Assembly (NCBI RefSeq): GCF_004309735.1
Contig: NZ_SIXC01000002.1
Location: forward strand, 1 to 48,808
Length of the DNA stretch: 48,808 bases
Reading direction: 5' to 3'
Source of the DNA: Desulfovibrio legallii
GTDB taxonomy: Bacteria > Desulfobacterota > Desulfovibrionia > Desulfovibrionales > Desulfovibrionaceae
Shown here: in pieces, positions 1 to 9,063 of the stretch
Layout of the letters: each line of letters opens with the position of its first letter
Numbering within the stretch: the stretch's first letter is position 1
Translations under genes and position numbers: made by a program
The notes under the pieces: model-generated
Seen by the model: only the letters and a program-made list of their open reading frames with translations
Told to the model about the DNA's origin: nothing
Databases searched by the model: none

Positions 1-499
1 AAGTCCGTGAGCAGCAAGTCCGTGAGCAGCAAAAACCCGCCGTTGACGCCGTCGGCGCAAAAAAGGCTGTTTTTGTCCAAACGGTACGACAATCCCCTGT
101 CTCGCCCTGCGGCTGCCTCTACGCCAGAACCCGCCGCCCTGCCGTTGCATCCTCGCCGTTGCATCCTCTCTGGCGCGCCTTTGCTATGAAGCGCCGCGCC
201 CCCAGCTGTTGCGCGAAGCCACCTTGGACCGCCGAGCTTGCGAGGCGGGGGCTGGTGTCGTAAGGATTGGGGGAAAATAAGATTTTTTTGATGCCGACAA
301 GGAAACGGCGGATTTTTGCGCGCAGCGGACTCAAAAGTCCGTGAGCAGCAAAAACCCGCCGTTGACGCCGTCGGCGCAAAAAAGGCTGTTTTTGTCCAAA
401 CGGTACGACAATCCCCTGTCTCGCCCTGCGGCTGCCTCTACGCCAGAACCCGCCGCCCTGCCGTTGCATCCTCGCCGTGTTGCATCCTCTCTGGCGCGC
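1..499. other. Gene-free stretch with direct repeats
   Basis: No credible gene was found before the first gene on the minus strand. Both strands can be read as short open frames, but these are GC-rich shadows with no family resemblance. The stretch is dominated by a 165-base direct repeat present twice. An extra partial copy of the first 15 bases sits at 1-15. The spacer between the two copies carries an AT-rich patch around 275-290. Confidence 0.6.
16..180. repeat. 165-bp direct repeat, copy A
   Basis: This copy begins AAGTCCGTGAGCAGC and ends CTGGCGCGCCT. It matches 335-501 almost perfectly; the only difference seen is a two-base GT indel near the right end. Its first 15 bases are also repeated immediately upstream at 1-15. 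No open frame or transposase is associated with it. It may be a decayed intergenic element or a recent segmental duplication. Confidence 0.85.
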
Positions 500-501
500 C
501 T
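335..501. repeat. 165-bp direct repeat, copy B
   Basis: This is the second copy of the repeat at 16-180, offset by 319 bases. It carries a two-base insertion near the right end. Its right edge reaches the stop codon region of the leftward gene at 500-937. The duplication therefore abuts the 3' end of that gene and may include its former terminator region. Confidence 0.85.
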
Positions 502-937
502 ACTCCTCAGGCGGCAAGCCCGTAAGCGCGCGCACATAGTTATTCAGAAAACAAATGGCGTCCACGCTGAGAATCTCGCACAAATGGGGCGGATCCTTCT
601 TGTGGAAGCCGCCGGGCCGCAGATCACTGCAGCCCAGACTGCCAAAACGCGCGGCAAACTCGCGGGCATAAGCGGCACAAATATCCACGGTTTCGTCCTC
701 GCTCAGCCCCAGCCGCGCCCCGTACAGCCCAAGAAACAGCAGACCGCCTTCCACCAACCCGCACTGGGCGCCAATGCCCCCGGCCCCGTGGCAGCCCACC
801 ACGGCCTGATACAACTGTGGGTGCACCTCCTGCCCCGTCAGGCTTTCCATGCAGCGCAGGGTAGTACGCGCGCAGTTCATATCCCTGTCCCAGTAATAGT
901 GGCGCACCAGGGCGGCCACGCGGTCGTGTACGGTCAT
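500..937 (-). CDS. C_GCAxxG_C_C family protein (putative redox protein)
   Basis: This is a 145-residue protein with many cysteines (C22, C49, C59 and further ones in the C-terminal half). A glycine-rich stretch, GAGGIGAQCGLVEGG, is followed by LLFLGLYGARLG. This resembles the C_GCAxxG_C_C family, whose members are small and often predicted to bind metal or act in redox reactions; the biochemical role is unknown. The start is set at the ATG at 937 because a GTGAGGA Shine-Dalgarno lies just upstream and the ATG overlaps the upstream gene's TGA (ATGA junction). This points to translational coupling. It is the last gene of a leftward cluster with the surface carbohydrate protein and mtnA. No signal peptide was seen. 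The family assignment is by eye. Confidence 0.7.
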   Translation of the reverse strand: MTVHDRVAALVRHYYWDRDMNCARTTLRCMESLTGQEVHPQLYQAVVGCHGAGGIGAQCGLVEGGLLFLGLYGARLGLSEDETVDICAAYAREFAARFGSLGCSDLRPGGFHKKDPPHLCEILSVDAICFLNNYVRALTGLPPEE

Positions 938-2958
938 GACGTCCTCACCAGGTTCAGAAGGTGTCGCCAACGCGGCAGAGCCAGATCCAGATCAAGATAG
1001 CCGGGAGGCAGGGCCAGCGGGGCCGCTGCGGCCAGGGCGGCCTTCACGTCCTCCAGAGTGCCCGTGCGGGGCAGGCCCGGCACATCCTGCAAGGGGCAGA
1101 GGTCAAAATCATTGGCCGGCAGCATGACCATGACCGGCAGCCCCTTGAGGGCCGCCTCCAGGGCCACGGTAGTGGAGTTGCTGGCCCAGACCAGCACGCC
1201 CGGCGCAAGCTGCGGTCCGATGGGGCCTTCCAGCACCCGCACCTCGCCCGCGCGACCGCCCAGCAGGATTTGCAGACGCTCGCTCACGGGCAGGTACGGG
1301 TGGGGCTTGACGCAGACTTCCCAACCCTCCAGCAGCCCGCCCAGCAGGGAGCGGGCCAGCAGCCGCAGGTGCGCGTCTGTTTCATCGGCAAAAAAACCCG
1401 TCACGGCCAGCAGTCGCCGGGGGGACGGCGGGGACAACGGCGCGGACAACGGGGGCACGCCATCCGCAAAAGAAGACGCAAAAGACGGCGCAGAGGCAGC
1501 AGCGGGAGAGCCGCCTGGCGCGGATGCGTCTGCAGGGGCATTCCCGTCAACGGTTCTGGCAAGATAAAGATAGCGCAAGGCTTCCACCAGGTCCAGCCTG
1601 TCGGCGGGCAAGCCCGCCTCCTGCCACTGCGCCAGGGCAGAGCCGCCATTGGCGCGCACCTGATCGGGCTGCAGAACGGCCAGGGGCGGCGCAAAGGTGC
1701 GAGGATCGTCAAAATAGCGGAAGTCTGTGGGCCGGATGGTGGAATGCTGGGCCCCCACCACCGGGCCGTTGCCCGCCCGGTGCGTGGCCGCTGTGAGCAT
1801 ACGCTCCCATGGGCAGTTTTCCAGAGGAAAGAGCGTCCAGCGCTGGGGCCCGGCGGCCGCGGCGTAACACTCGCAGGCGCGCAGCTGCAGGCAGCGCTCC
1901 AGGCCGCGCCAGCCCCGGAAGGATTCAGCCCAGTACGGCCCCAGGTATTCCCAGAAATTCAGCTGCGACCCCGGCAGCCGGAAGGCCGGACGCGCGGCCC
2001 GCTCCAGACGCAGGCTGGAAAAGCAGATGCGCATGTAGCGCCAAATGGCAACGGCCAGATCGCGGGGCCGCAGCAGCTCCTCCAGATAGTGGAAGCTGCA
2101 GCCGTCCGCGCCGTTCTGCCGAAAACGGTCGCGCAGAGCCAGACATTGGTCCAGGCTGAGCTGCGGCGCGGGAAAACGGATGAACAGCCAGCGCACAAAA
2201 TGCCTGCCCTCGGCTTGGGCGGTGGCGTTGAGGGCGTCGTGCAGGCTCTCCCAATAGCGGGAGCGGAAGCGTCCCTGCCGGGCCGCGTCCATATCCACGT
2301 TGGGGAAGTAAGTAGCGATGGTGGCGGTTTGTCCGGTTGTGGGCGACAGCGGGCAGGCAGGCAAGCGCCGCCGCACGGTCCACCACCAGTGGGCGTAGCG
2401 GGCCAGGGCGCGCACAGGCGCCGGGCAGGCCGCGTAACAGCGCTGCAGCAGGCTTTGCCGCACCGGAAGGGCGGCGTCCGTATCCGGCCCCACGGCGGCA
2501 AAGGTGCGGCCTCCGGCACGACAAAAGGCTTCCAGTACGCGGCGTAGGCGCGCATCGCCGCCGTTCAGACGCAGGGACGTGACGCCCTTGGCGTCCATAA
2601 AGCGTTCCAGAGCGCGCAGTTTGTAAACTTCGTAGAGACCCGGCGTCATCTTGGGATGGCGTTCGTAAAGCAGGGAGCACCACCACAGGGACAGAGACGC
2701 TCCACCGGTAAGGCGATCCTGCAGTTCGCGCCCTCCTGCGTCCAGCCGACCCAGCTCATAGGCCCAAGCCGCGTGTTCCGCGCGGATGTCCGCAAGCTCC
2801 CGCCGCAGCAAGGCAGGCAGAGAGTACTCACCCTCCGGGGCCTCCCAACCCTCCCAATGGAGCACCAGGCGTTCCGGCCCGCAGTCCGTGCAGCAATCCC
2901 GTCCGCAGGGCTGCGGACGGGGCACCGCCACCGCCGCCACTACCAGTTCCAGTTCCAT
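934..2958 (-). CDS. TIGR04326-like surface carbohydrate biosynthesis protein
   Basis: This is a 674-residue protein without evident membrane segments. The central and C-terminal parts look like the TIGR04326 surface carbohydrate biosynthesis family. Recognisable stretches are ENCPWERML, VVGAQHSTIRP, FRYFDDPRTF, PDQVRANG and LVEALRYLYL, followed by a glycosyltransferase-like C-terminus with VCVKPHPYLPV and WASNSTTVALEAALKG. The last two resemble capsule or glycan transferases that use activated sugars or glycerol phosphates. A low-complexity Ala/Ser/Pro insertion lies around residues 475-520. The ATG has a GAGGTG ribosome site and lies 9 bases after mtnA. Its 3' end overlaps the next gene by ATGA. 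A substrate cannot be given. Its pairing with a methionine-salvage gene has no obvious functional explanation. Confidence 0.65.
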   Translation of the reverse strand: MELELVVAAVAVPRPQPCGRDCCTDCGPERLVLHWEGWEAPEGEYSLPALLRRELADIRAEHAAWAYELGRLDAGGRELQDRLTGGASLSLWWCSLLYERHPKMTPGLYEVYKLRALERFMDAKGVTSLRLNGGDARLRRVLEAFCRAGGRTFAAVGPDTDAALPVRQSLLQRCYAACPAPVRALARYAHWWWTVRRRLPACPLSPTTGQTATIATYFPNVDMDAARQGRFRSRYWESLHDALNATAQAEGRHFVRWLFIRFPAPQLSLDQCLALRDRFRQNGADGCSFHYLEELLRPRDLAVAIWRYMRICFSSLRLERAARPAFRLPGSQLNFWEYLGPYWAESFRGWRGLERCLQLRACECYAAAAGPQRWTLFPLENCPWERMLTAATHRAGNGPVVGAQHSTIRPTDFRYFDDPRTFAPPLAVLQPDQVRANGGSALAQWQEAGLPADRLDLVEALRYLYLARTVDGNAPADASAPGGSPAAASAPSFASSFADGVPPLSAPLSPPSPRRLLAVTGFFADETDAHLRLLARSLLGGLLEGWEVCVKPHPYLPVSERLQILLGGRAGEVRVLEGPIGPQLAPGVLVWASNSTTVALEAALKGLPVMVMLPANDFDLCPLQDVPGLPRTGTLEDVKAALAAAAPLALPPGYLDLDLALPRWRHLLNLVRTS

Positions 2959-2967
2959 AGCCGCACC

Positions 2968-4053
2968 TCAATGGTCCGTTGCGGGGGCTGCGTCGCAGGC
3001 CCGACCCGCGTCGGCGTCGTTGCAGGCCGCCCAGATGGAAAGGCCGTAGGGCGGGCGCAGCACGCCTTTTTCTGTGATGATGCCCGTAATAAACGCGGCC
3101 GGGGTCACGTCAAAGGCAAAATTGTATACGGGTACGCCCTCTGGACACAGGCGGGTCGGGCCCATCTGGGTCACTTCCTCGGCCGGACGCTCTTCAATGG
3201 GGATGGCCGCGCCCGTAGGCGTGGCCGGATCAATGGTGGAAAGAGGCGCGGCCACATAAAAAGGGACGCCGAAGTGCCGGGCCAGCAGAGCCACACCCAG
3301 GGTGCCGATCTTGTTGGCCGTATCGCCGTTGGCGGCAATGCGGTCCGCGCCCACCACCACGCGCTGCACCAGCCCCTTGCTCATGAGCAGGGCGCAGGCA
3401 TTGTCACAGGCCACAGTCACGGGGATGTCGTCCTTGTGCAGCTCCCAGGCGGTAAGCCGCGCGCCCTGCAGAAAAGGCCGTGTTTCGTCGGCGATGACCC
3501 GGATGCGCTTGCCGGACTCCACAGCGGCGCGCACCACGCCCAGAGCCGTGCCGTAGCCCGCTGTGGCCAGCGCCCCGGCATTGCAGTGGGTCAGCACGGT
3601 GTCGCCGTCCTCCAGCAGAGCCGCGCCGTGGTGGCCCAGGGCCCGACAGGCGGCCACGTCCTCTTCCTGCATGCGCCTGGCCTCTTCCATAAAGGCCGCC
3701 AGCAGGGCTTCCCGTCCCGTTTCCGGCCCCAGCCGCCGCCACAGGGCGCGCAGGCGCTCCACAGCCCAGCGCAGATTCACGGCCGTGGGTCTGGCCTGGG
3801 CCAGGGCTTCCAGGGCCGCGTCCAGCCGGGCGGGCCAGTCTGCGCCAGGCGGCAGGCCGTGCAGGGCCAGCACGCAGCCCCAGGCCGCGGTAACGCCGAT
3901 GGCCGGCGCACCGCGCACCACCATACGGCGCAGAGCTTCGGCTACTTCCTGAGGCGTACGGCAGAGAACGTAGTCCTCCGCTGTCGGCAGCAGACGCTGG
4001 TCCAGCAGGCACAGTGCCGGAATGGCGGGGTCAAAGCGGATATGTTCTTCCAT
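2968..4053 (-). CDS. mtnA: S-methyl-5-thioribose-1-phosphate isomerase
   Basis: This enzyme converts 5-methylthioribose-1-phosphate to methylthioribulose-1-phosphate in the cytoplasmic methionine salvage pathway. At 361 residues it has typical family length. The family motifs are intact: VRGAPAIG (residues 46-53), the catalytic cysteine in LTHCNAG (C157), [18 protein letters not shown], and the catalytic aspartate in [13 protein letters not shown] (D237). NKIGT and PFYVAAP follow, and the end carries FDVTP and ITEKG. The ATG at 4053 is preceded by an AGGAGG ribosome site. It heads a leftward cluster and is divergent from the aminotransferase gene. No other methionine salvage gene is in the window. 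The related e2b2/aIF2B family is less likely, because the mtnA catalytic residues are present. Confidence 0.93.
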   Translation of the reverse strand: MEEHIRFDPAIPALCLLDQRLLPTAEDYVLCRTPQEVAEALRRMVVRGAPAIGVTAAWGCVLALHGLPPGADWPARLDAALEALAQARPTAVNLRWAVERLRALWRRLGPETGREALLAAFMEEARRMQEEDVAACRALGHHGAALLEDGDTVLTHCNAGALATAGYGTALGVVRAAVESGKRIRVIADETRPFLQGARLTAWELHKDDIPVTVACDNACALLMSKGLVQRVVVGADRIAANGDTANKIGTLGVALLARHFGVPFYVAAPLSTIDPATPTGAAIPIEERPAEEVTQMGPTRLCPEGVPVYNFAFDVTPAAFITGIITEKGVLRPPYGLSIWAACNDADAGRACDAAPATDH

Positions 4054-4110
4054 ACCGTCCTCCTGGCGTAGCCCAGACTACACCAAGCGGCTTCCAAAGG
4101 CAAAAGCGCC

Positions 4111-4140
4111 TTTACAAAACGGCGGGCCGCTGGCTATGCT
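4111..4140 (+). promoter_or_regulatory. Candidate sigma-70 promoter for the aminotransferase-hom cluster
   Basis: TTTACA at 4111-4116 and TATGCT at 4135-4140 are separated by 18 bases on the plus strand. They lie about 130 bases before the aminotransferase ATG, in the divergent intergenic region. The two hexamers each match the consensus in at least four of six positions. The assignment is by eye only. Confidence 0.4.
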
Positions 4141-4271
4141 GCCTGTGCCGGAAACGCGGCCGATTGCGGGGCCGCGGCCCGGGCTGACGCGCTGCCCCGG
4201 ACGGGCTTCCGCATGGTGCGGAGGTCACGCCGCGGGCGTCTGACGCGCCGAACCATTCAGGAGCCAGTGAC

Positions 4272-5453
4272 ATGGAAGATTTCTCGCGGATTCGCCGTCT
4301 GCCCCCCTATGTGTTTGCGCTGGTGGGCGACCTCAAAATGCGGCTGCGGCGGCAGAACATTGATATTGTGGACTTCAGCATGGGAAATCCGGATATTCCC
4401 ACGCCGCCCCACATTGTGGAAAAACTTGTCGAGGCCGCCCAAAAGCCGGTAAACCACCGTTATTCCCTTTCCCGCGGCATTCCCAATCTGCGTAAGGCCA
4501 TCTGCGACCGTTACGCCCGCAATTACGGCGTGCAGCTGGACCCGGACAGTGAAGCCATTGTCACCTTGGGCTGTAAAGAAGGTCTTGCCCACCTTTCTCT
4601 GGCCATGCTGGAACCGGGCGACGTGGTGCTGGCTCCCGACCCCACCTACCCCATCCACAAATACGCCTCGGTCATCGCCGGGGCGGACGTGCGCAGCGTG
4701 CCCATCGGCCACGGCCGCGATTTTTTTGAGGATCTGGAAACAGCCACCCGCCAGGCCTGGCCCAAGCCCAAGGTGCTCTTTCTCTGCTACCCGCATAACC
4801 CCACCACAGAAGTGACCGACCTGGAATTTTTCCAGAAGATTGCGGATTTTGCCAAAGAGAACAATATTTGGGTGGTGCACGATCTGGCCTACGCCGACCT
4901 GGTCTTTGACGGCTACAAGGCCCCCAGCTTTTTGCAGGCCAAGGGAGCCAAGGACGTGGGCGTGGAGTTTTACTCCATGTCCAAAAGCTATTCCATGCCC
5001 GGCTGGCGCGTGGGCTTCTGCGTGGGCAACCAGCACCTGATCCACTCTCTGGCGCGCATCAAGAGCTACCTTGACTACGGCATGTTCCAGCCCATCCAGA
5101 TCGCCGCCACCGTAGCCCTCAACGGCCCGCAGGACTGCGTGCAGCACATCTGCGACGTGTACAAAGAACGGCGCGACTGGCTCATTGACGGGCTGAACCG
5201 CATCGGCTGGCAGACGCCTTCGCCGCGGGCCACCATGTTTGTCTGGGCGCACATCCCCGAACCCTTCCGCAAACTGGGCTCAGTGGAATTTTCCAAGCTG
5301 CTGTTACAGGAGGCCCATGTGGCCGTTTCACCGGGCCTGGGTTTCGGCTCCTACGGCGACGAATACGTACGCTTTGCCCTTATCGAAAACGACCAGCGTA
5401 CCCGACAGGCCATGAGCAGCATGCGGCGTCTGCTTTCCGGCGTGGGCGACTAG
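4272..5453 (+). CDS. alaC: Class I/II PLP aminotransferase, AlaC-like
   Basis: This is a 393-residue fold-type I aminotransferase. The PLP lysine is K238 in [15 protein letters not shown]. Other family marks are [18 protein letters not shown] (residues 34-51), the NHRYS and SRGIP substrate loop, PHNPT (residues 174-178) and [10 protein letters not shown]. The SMGNPDxP start and overall length resemble glutamate-pyruvate transaminase AlaC, which makes alanine from pyruvate. LL-diaminopimelate aminotransferase is a close alternative. The ATG at 4272 follows AGGAG with good spacing. It ends about 45 bases before the homoserine dehydrogenase start, in the same direction. That suggests co-expression in aspartate-family amino acid metabolism, so specificity could differ from E. 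coli AlaC. Confidence 0.8.
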   Translation: MEDFSRIRRLPPYVFALVGDLKMRLRRQNIDIVDFSMGNPDIPTPPHIVEKLVEAAQKPVNHRYSLSRGIPNLRKAICDRYARNYGVQLDPDSEAIVTLGCKEGLAHLSLAMLEPGDVVLAPDPTYPIHKYASVIAGADVRSVPIGHGRDFFEDLETATRQAWPKPKVLFLCYPHNPTTEVTDLEFFQKIADFAKENNIWVVHDLAYADLVFDGYKAPSFLQAKGAKDVGVEFYSMSKSYSMPGWRVGFCVGNQHLIHSLARIKSYLDYGMFQPIQIAATVALNGPQDCVQHICDVYKERRDWLIDGLNRIGWQTPSPRATMFVWAHIPEPFRKLGSVEFSKLLLQEAHVAVSPGLGFGSYGDEYVRFALIENDQRTRQAMSSMRRLLSGVGD

Positions 5454-5499
5454 CCCCAACCCTTTGGGCCGGACGTCCGGCGGCGGCAACGGAGCAACT

Positions 5500-6828
5500 A
5501 TGACCAAGAACAGTGACAAACCCCTGGTGGCGGCACTGGCCGGCTACGGCACCGTGGGCGGCGGCCTGGTACGGCTGCTGCAGGAAAATGCGGAGATCAT
5601 CCGCCACCGCACGGGGCGCGACATCATCCTCAAAAAAGTGCTGGTACGCGACGCCGCCAAGGCGCGCAGCGTGCCCCTGCCGCCGGACGCCGTCCTTACC
5701 ACCGACCCGCGCGAACTCACGGACGACCCGGAAATCGACGTGCTGGTGGAGCTTATGGGCGGCATCGACCACGCCCGCGCCCTTATTGACCGCGCCTTGG
5801 ACCAAGGTAAGCACATCGTCACGGCCAACAAAGCCCTGCTGGCCGAAGAAGGCCTGGCCCTTTTTCAGAAAGCCGACCGCAAAAAGCGCGTGCTGCGCTA
5901 TGAGGCCAGCGTGGCAGGGGCCATCCCCATTGTAGAGACGCTCAAGGAAAGCCTGGCAGGCAACCGGGTGCTTTCGCTCATGGGCATTCTCAACGGCACC
6001 AGCAACTACATCCTCTCGGCCATGACCTCCGACGGGGTGGATTTTGACCTGGCCCTCAAGCAGGCCCAGGAACTGGGCTATGCCGAGGCCGACCCGACCC
6101 TGGACATCGACGGGCACGACGCGGCCCACAAGCTCATTCTGCTCATCCGTCTGGCCTTCGGTGCGCACTATCCGTATACGGCCCTCTCTGTGCGTGGCAT
6201 CCGGGGGCTTTCCAGCATGGACATCCGCCTGGCGCGGGAATTCGGCTACCGCATCAAGCTCATCGGCCAGGCGCGCGAAGCCCTCCGTCCGGAGGGCGAG
6301 GAAGGCCCGGTGCGTCTGGAGGCCGGGGTCTTTCCCGCCCTGGTCTATCACAAGTATCTGCTGGCCAGGGTGGGCGGCGTGTACAACGCCATCCGTGTAG
6401 AAGGCAACGCCTCCGGCCCCCTCTTCTTCCATGGGCGCGGCGCGGGCGACCTGCCCACGGCCGGGGCCGTGCTGGCCGACCTCATGGCCGTGGCCAGAGA
6501 AGAACGCCCCAACAACACGGGCTTTGCCGGCAAGGAACTGCCCAAGGCCGCCATTGTGCCGCCGGAAGAATGGCGATCCTGCTACTATGTGCGCGTTATG
6601 GTAGAGGATACGCCCGGCGTGCTGCGCGATCTTTCGGGCTGCATGGCCGCCGAGGGCATCAGCCTGGCCCAGGTCATCCAGAAGTCTGACGAAGGCCACG
6701 GCGTGCCCCTGGTCTTCATGACCCATGAAACCACGGCCAAGGCCATGAGCGACGCCCTGCAGCGCACCATGGACGCCGGACTGCTGCGCGAGCCCGCCGT
6801 GTACTTCCGCGTGCTGGGCGGCGCGTAG
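5500..6828 (+). CDS. hom: Homoserine dehydrogenase with ACT domain
   Basis: This enzyme reduces aspartate semialdehyde to homoserine with NAD(P)H, the branch to threonine and methionine. At 442 residues it has three parts. A Rossmann domain carries AGYGTVGGGLVRLL near the start. The catalytic domain holds VTANKALLAEEG, YEASVAGAIPI, GILNGTSNYIL and EADPTLDIDGHDAAHKL. A C-terminal ACT domain (VMVEDTPGVLRDLSG...) probably mediates feedback by an amino acid. The start is placed at the ATG at 5500, after a GGAG site, rather than at an upstream in-frame TTG at 5464 that lacks conserved residues. It lies between the aminotransferase and yjbQ in one rightward cluster. Confidence 0.95.
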   Translation: MTKNSDKPLVAALAGYGTVGGGLVRLLQENAEIIRHRTGRDIILKKVLVRDAAKARSVPLPPDAVLTTDPRELTDDPEIDVLVELMGGIDHARALIDRALDQGKHIVTANKALLAEEGLALFQKADRKKRVLRYEASVAGAIPIVETLKESLAGNRVLSLMGILNGTSNYILSAMTSDGVDFDLALKQAQELGYAEADPTLDIDGHDAAHKLILLIRLAFGAHYPYTALSVRGIRGLSSMDIRLAREFGYRIKLIGQAREALRPEGEEGPVRLEAGVFPALVYHKYLLARVGGVYNAIRVEGNASGPLFFHGRGAGDLPTAGAVLADLMAVAREERPNNTGFAGKELPKAAIVPPEEWRSCYYVRVMVEDTPGVLRDLSGCMAAEGISLAQVIQKSDEGHGVPLVFMTHETTAKAMSDALQRTMDAGLLREPAVYFRVLGGA

Positions 6829-6849
6829 CCACGCCCCCCGGAGACCGCC

Positions 6850-7266
6850 GTGTTCACCCTGGAATGCGCCACCCACAGCCGCTGCGAAATGCGCGACATC
6901 ACCGCCGAGGTCCGTTCTTTTGTGCGGCGCATGGCCGTAGAGCGCGGCTGGCGCTACGGCGCGCTGACCCTCTTTTGCCCGCACACCACCTGCGGCCTGA
7001 CCCTCAATGAAGGGGCGGACCCGGACGTGCGCCGCGACATGCTGGCCTTTTTCAGCCGCCTGGCGCCCGAAGCGGGAGACTACCGCCACGCCGAAGGCAA
7101 CAGCGACGCCCACATCAAAACCACGCTGCACGGATCTTCACTGCTTTTGCTGGTGGAGGAAGGCGAACTCTGCCTGGGCACATGGCAGGCCGTTTATCTG
7201 TGCGAAGGCGACGGCCCGCGCCGCCGCAACCTCTGGCTGCAATGGTTGCCGGGGGCACGGGAGTAA
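6850..7266 (+). CDS. yjbQ: YjbQ / UPF0047 family protein
   Basis: This is a 138-residue protein of the YjbQ (UPF0047) family. Members have a trimeric fold, and some show weak thiamine-phosphate synthase activity; the physiological role is unsettled. The signature segments are intact: CPHTTCGLTLNE (residues 43-54), EGNSDAHIKTTLHGSS (82-97) and GTWQAVYLCEGDGPR (110-124). These supply the conserved histidines and acidic residues. It starts with GTG at 6850, with GGAG six bases upstream. It sits 21 bases after hom and 6 bases before the antiporter gene, so it is probably co-transcribed with both. Confidence 0.88.
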   Translation: MFTLECATHSRCEMRDITAEVRSFVRRMAVERGWRYGALTLFCPHTTCGLTLNEGADPDVRRDMLAFFSRLAPEAGDYRHAEGNSDAHIKTTLHGSSLLLLVEEGELCLGTWQAVYLCEGDGPRRRNLWLQWLPGARE

Positions 7267-7272
7267 CCGCGC

Positions 7273-8961
7273 ATGCCTCACGAAACAGTCCTTATCCTCA
7301 CGCTGGCCGGCGGCCTGAGCGCCGCCCTGGTTCTGGGCATTATCACCCAGAAACTGCGCCTTTCCCCCCTGGTAGGCTATCTGCTGGCGGGTGTGCTGGT
7401 GGGGCCGTACTCGCCGGGCTTTGTGGCCGACGCGGCCACGGCTGCCCAGTTTGCTGAACTCGGCATAATCCTGCTCATGTTCGGCGTGGGCCTGCACTTT
7501 CACCTGCAGGATCTGCTGGCCGTAGGGGCCATTGCCGTGAGCGGCGCGATTATCCAGATCTCCGCCGCCACCCTTGCCAGCATGATCATTCTGCACTTTT
7601 TCGGCTTTTCCCTGCTGGCGGGCGCGGTGTTCGGCATGGCCATTTCTGTAGCCAGCACTGTGGTGCTTACCCGCGTCCTGGCCGACAACCACGTCCTGCA
7701 CACCCACACCGGCCATGTGGCCCTGGGCTGGCTGGTGGTGGAGGACATCTTCACCATTCTTCTGCTGGTGCTGCTGCCCGCCGTGTTTGCCCCCGGCGGA
7801 GAGTTCTGGAGCGCCCTGGGGCTCACCCTGCTCAAACTGGGCGCCCTTACCCTGTTTACCCTGGTGGTGGGGCAAAAGCTCATCCCGCTTTTTCTGGGCT
7901 ATGTGGCCCGCACAGGCACGCGCGACCTCTTTACCCTGACGGTCATTGCCCTGGCCCTGGGCATTGCCGTGGCCGCCGCCCACTTTTTTGACGCCAGCAT
8001 GGCCCTGGGGGCGTTTCTTGCCGGTATGGTGGTGGGACAATCCGAATTCAGCGCCCGCGCCGCCGCCGAGGCTTTGCCCCTGCGCGACGCCTTTGCCGTG
8101 CTTTTCTTTGTTTCCGTGGGCATGCTTTTCAATCCGGCGGCTTTGCTGACGGACTGGCCCCTGATGCTGGCCACGCTTTTCATCATTTTGGTGGTCAAAC
8201 CCCTTGGGGCCTTCATCACCACCAAGCTCTTCCGCAAGCCCCTGCGACTGTGTCTGGCCGTTTCGGCCTCACTTTCGCAGATCGGGGAATTTTCCTTCAT
8301 CCTTGCCGGGCTGGGCATCAGCCTGGGGCTCTTTGATGAACGGGTCAACAACGCCATTATCCCGGCGGCCATGATCTCCATTACCCTCAACCCCATTATC
8401 TACCGCCGCCTGGAAGCCCTGGCCCGCTGGCTGGAATGCCGCCAACCGGGAAAAATCGCCCACAACGAACCCTGCCCAACCCTGCAGCACGAAGACGACG
8501 CCTCCCCCGTGGTGGTAGTGGGCTACGGCCCCGTGGGCCGCAGCTGCTGCCGCATCCTGCGGGACAGCGGCGTCCCGGTCATGGTTGTTGAGATGAATAT
8601 CGACACCGTCCTCCACCTGCGCGACAAGGGACGGCCCGTAGTGCACGGTGATGCCCAGCAGGCTCAGGTGCTGCGCGAAGCCGGCCTGGAAAAGGCCGAA
8701 GCCCTGCTGCTCACCTCCACCAGCATACCGGCCAGGGAAGTGACCTCCATTGCCCGTGCCGTCAACCCGGACATACGCATTCTGGCCCATACGGCCTATG
8801 TGGGCGAAACCAGCGCACTAAAGGAGCTGGGCGTTACTGCCGTGTTCAGCGGCGAACGCGAGGTGGCCCTGGCCATGTCTGAATTTTTGCTGCGCTCTCA
8901 GGGCGCGCCCGAAGTCTATGTCCAGTCGGAACTGGAGCGCGTGCGGGAAAAACTGGCCTGA
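7273..8961 (+). CDS. CPA2-family cation:proton antiporter with TrkA-N domain
   Basis: This is a 562-residue inner-membrane protein. The first 390 or so residues are a chain of hydrophobic helices typical of monovalent cation:proton antiporter-2 proteins (Kef/YbaL type), with LGIITQKLRLSPLVGYLLAGVL and MFGVGLHFHLQDL. Around residue 415 a cytoplasmic TrkA-N nucleotide-binding domain begins, with a GYGPVG dinucleotide motif, VVEMN and VHGDAQQAQVL. In the family this domain gates K+ or Na+ exchange for protons in response to NAD(H) or similar ligands. There is no TrkA-C domain, as in YbaL-like proteins. A GGGAG site overlaps the yjbQ stop. The ion specificity cannot be read from the sequence. Confidence 0.88.
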   Translation: MPHETVLILTLAGGLSAALVLGIITQKLRLSPLVGYLLAGVLVGPYSPGFVADAATAAQFAELGIILLMFGVGLHFHLQDLLAVGAIAVSGAIIQISAATLASMIILHFFGFSLLAGAVFGMAISVASTVVLTRVLADNHVLHTHTGHVALGWLVVEDIFTILLLVLLPAVFAPGGEFWSALGLTLLKLGALTLFTLVVGQKLIPLFLGYVARTGTRDLFTLTVIALALGIAVAAAHFFDASMALGAFLAGMVVGQSEFSARAAAEALPLRDAFAVLFFVSVGMLFNPAALLTDWPLMLATLFIILVVKPLGAFITTKLFRKPLRLCLAVSASLSQIGEFSFILAGLGISLGLFDERVNNAIIPAAMISITLNPIIYRRLEALARWLECRQPGKIAHNEPCPTLQHEDDASPVVVVGYGPVGRSCCRILRDSGVPVMVVEMNIDTVLHLRDKGRPVVHGDAQQAQVLREAGLEKAEALLLTSTSIPAREVTSIARAVNPDIRILAHTAYVGETSALKELGVTAVFSGEREVALAMSEFLLRSQGAPEVYVQSELERVREKLA

Positions 8962-9063
8962 GGCGGCGCCAACGCGCATCAGCCCCTCCCCCGAACCATT
9001 TCCGCAGACCCCGACGCGCACCGTCCGGCGTCTGCCCTTGCCTCCTGCCGCACGGACCAGCCT

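Noticed and set aside
961..2547. A 528-codon rightward frame opposite the TIGR04326-like gene
   Set aside because: It is Gln/Arg/Gly-rich shadow translation with no motif. The minus-strand frame has the ribosome site and coupled neighbours.
5380..7131. A 583-codon frame antisense to hom
   Set aside because: Composition is the mirror of a real high-GC gene. The plus strand encodes a complete homoserine dehydrogenase with all motifs.
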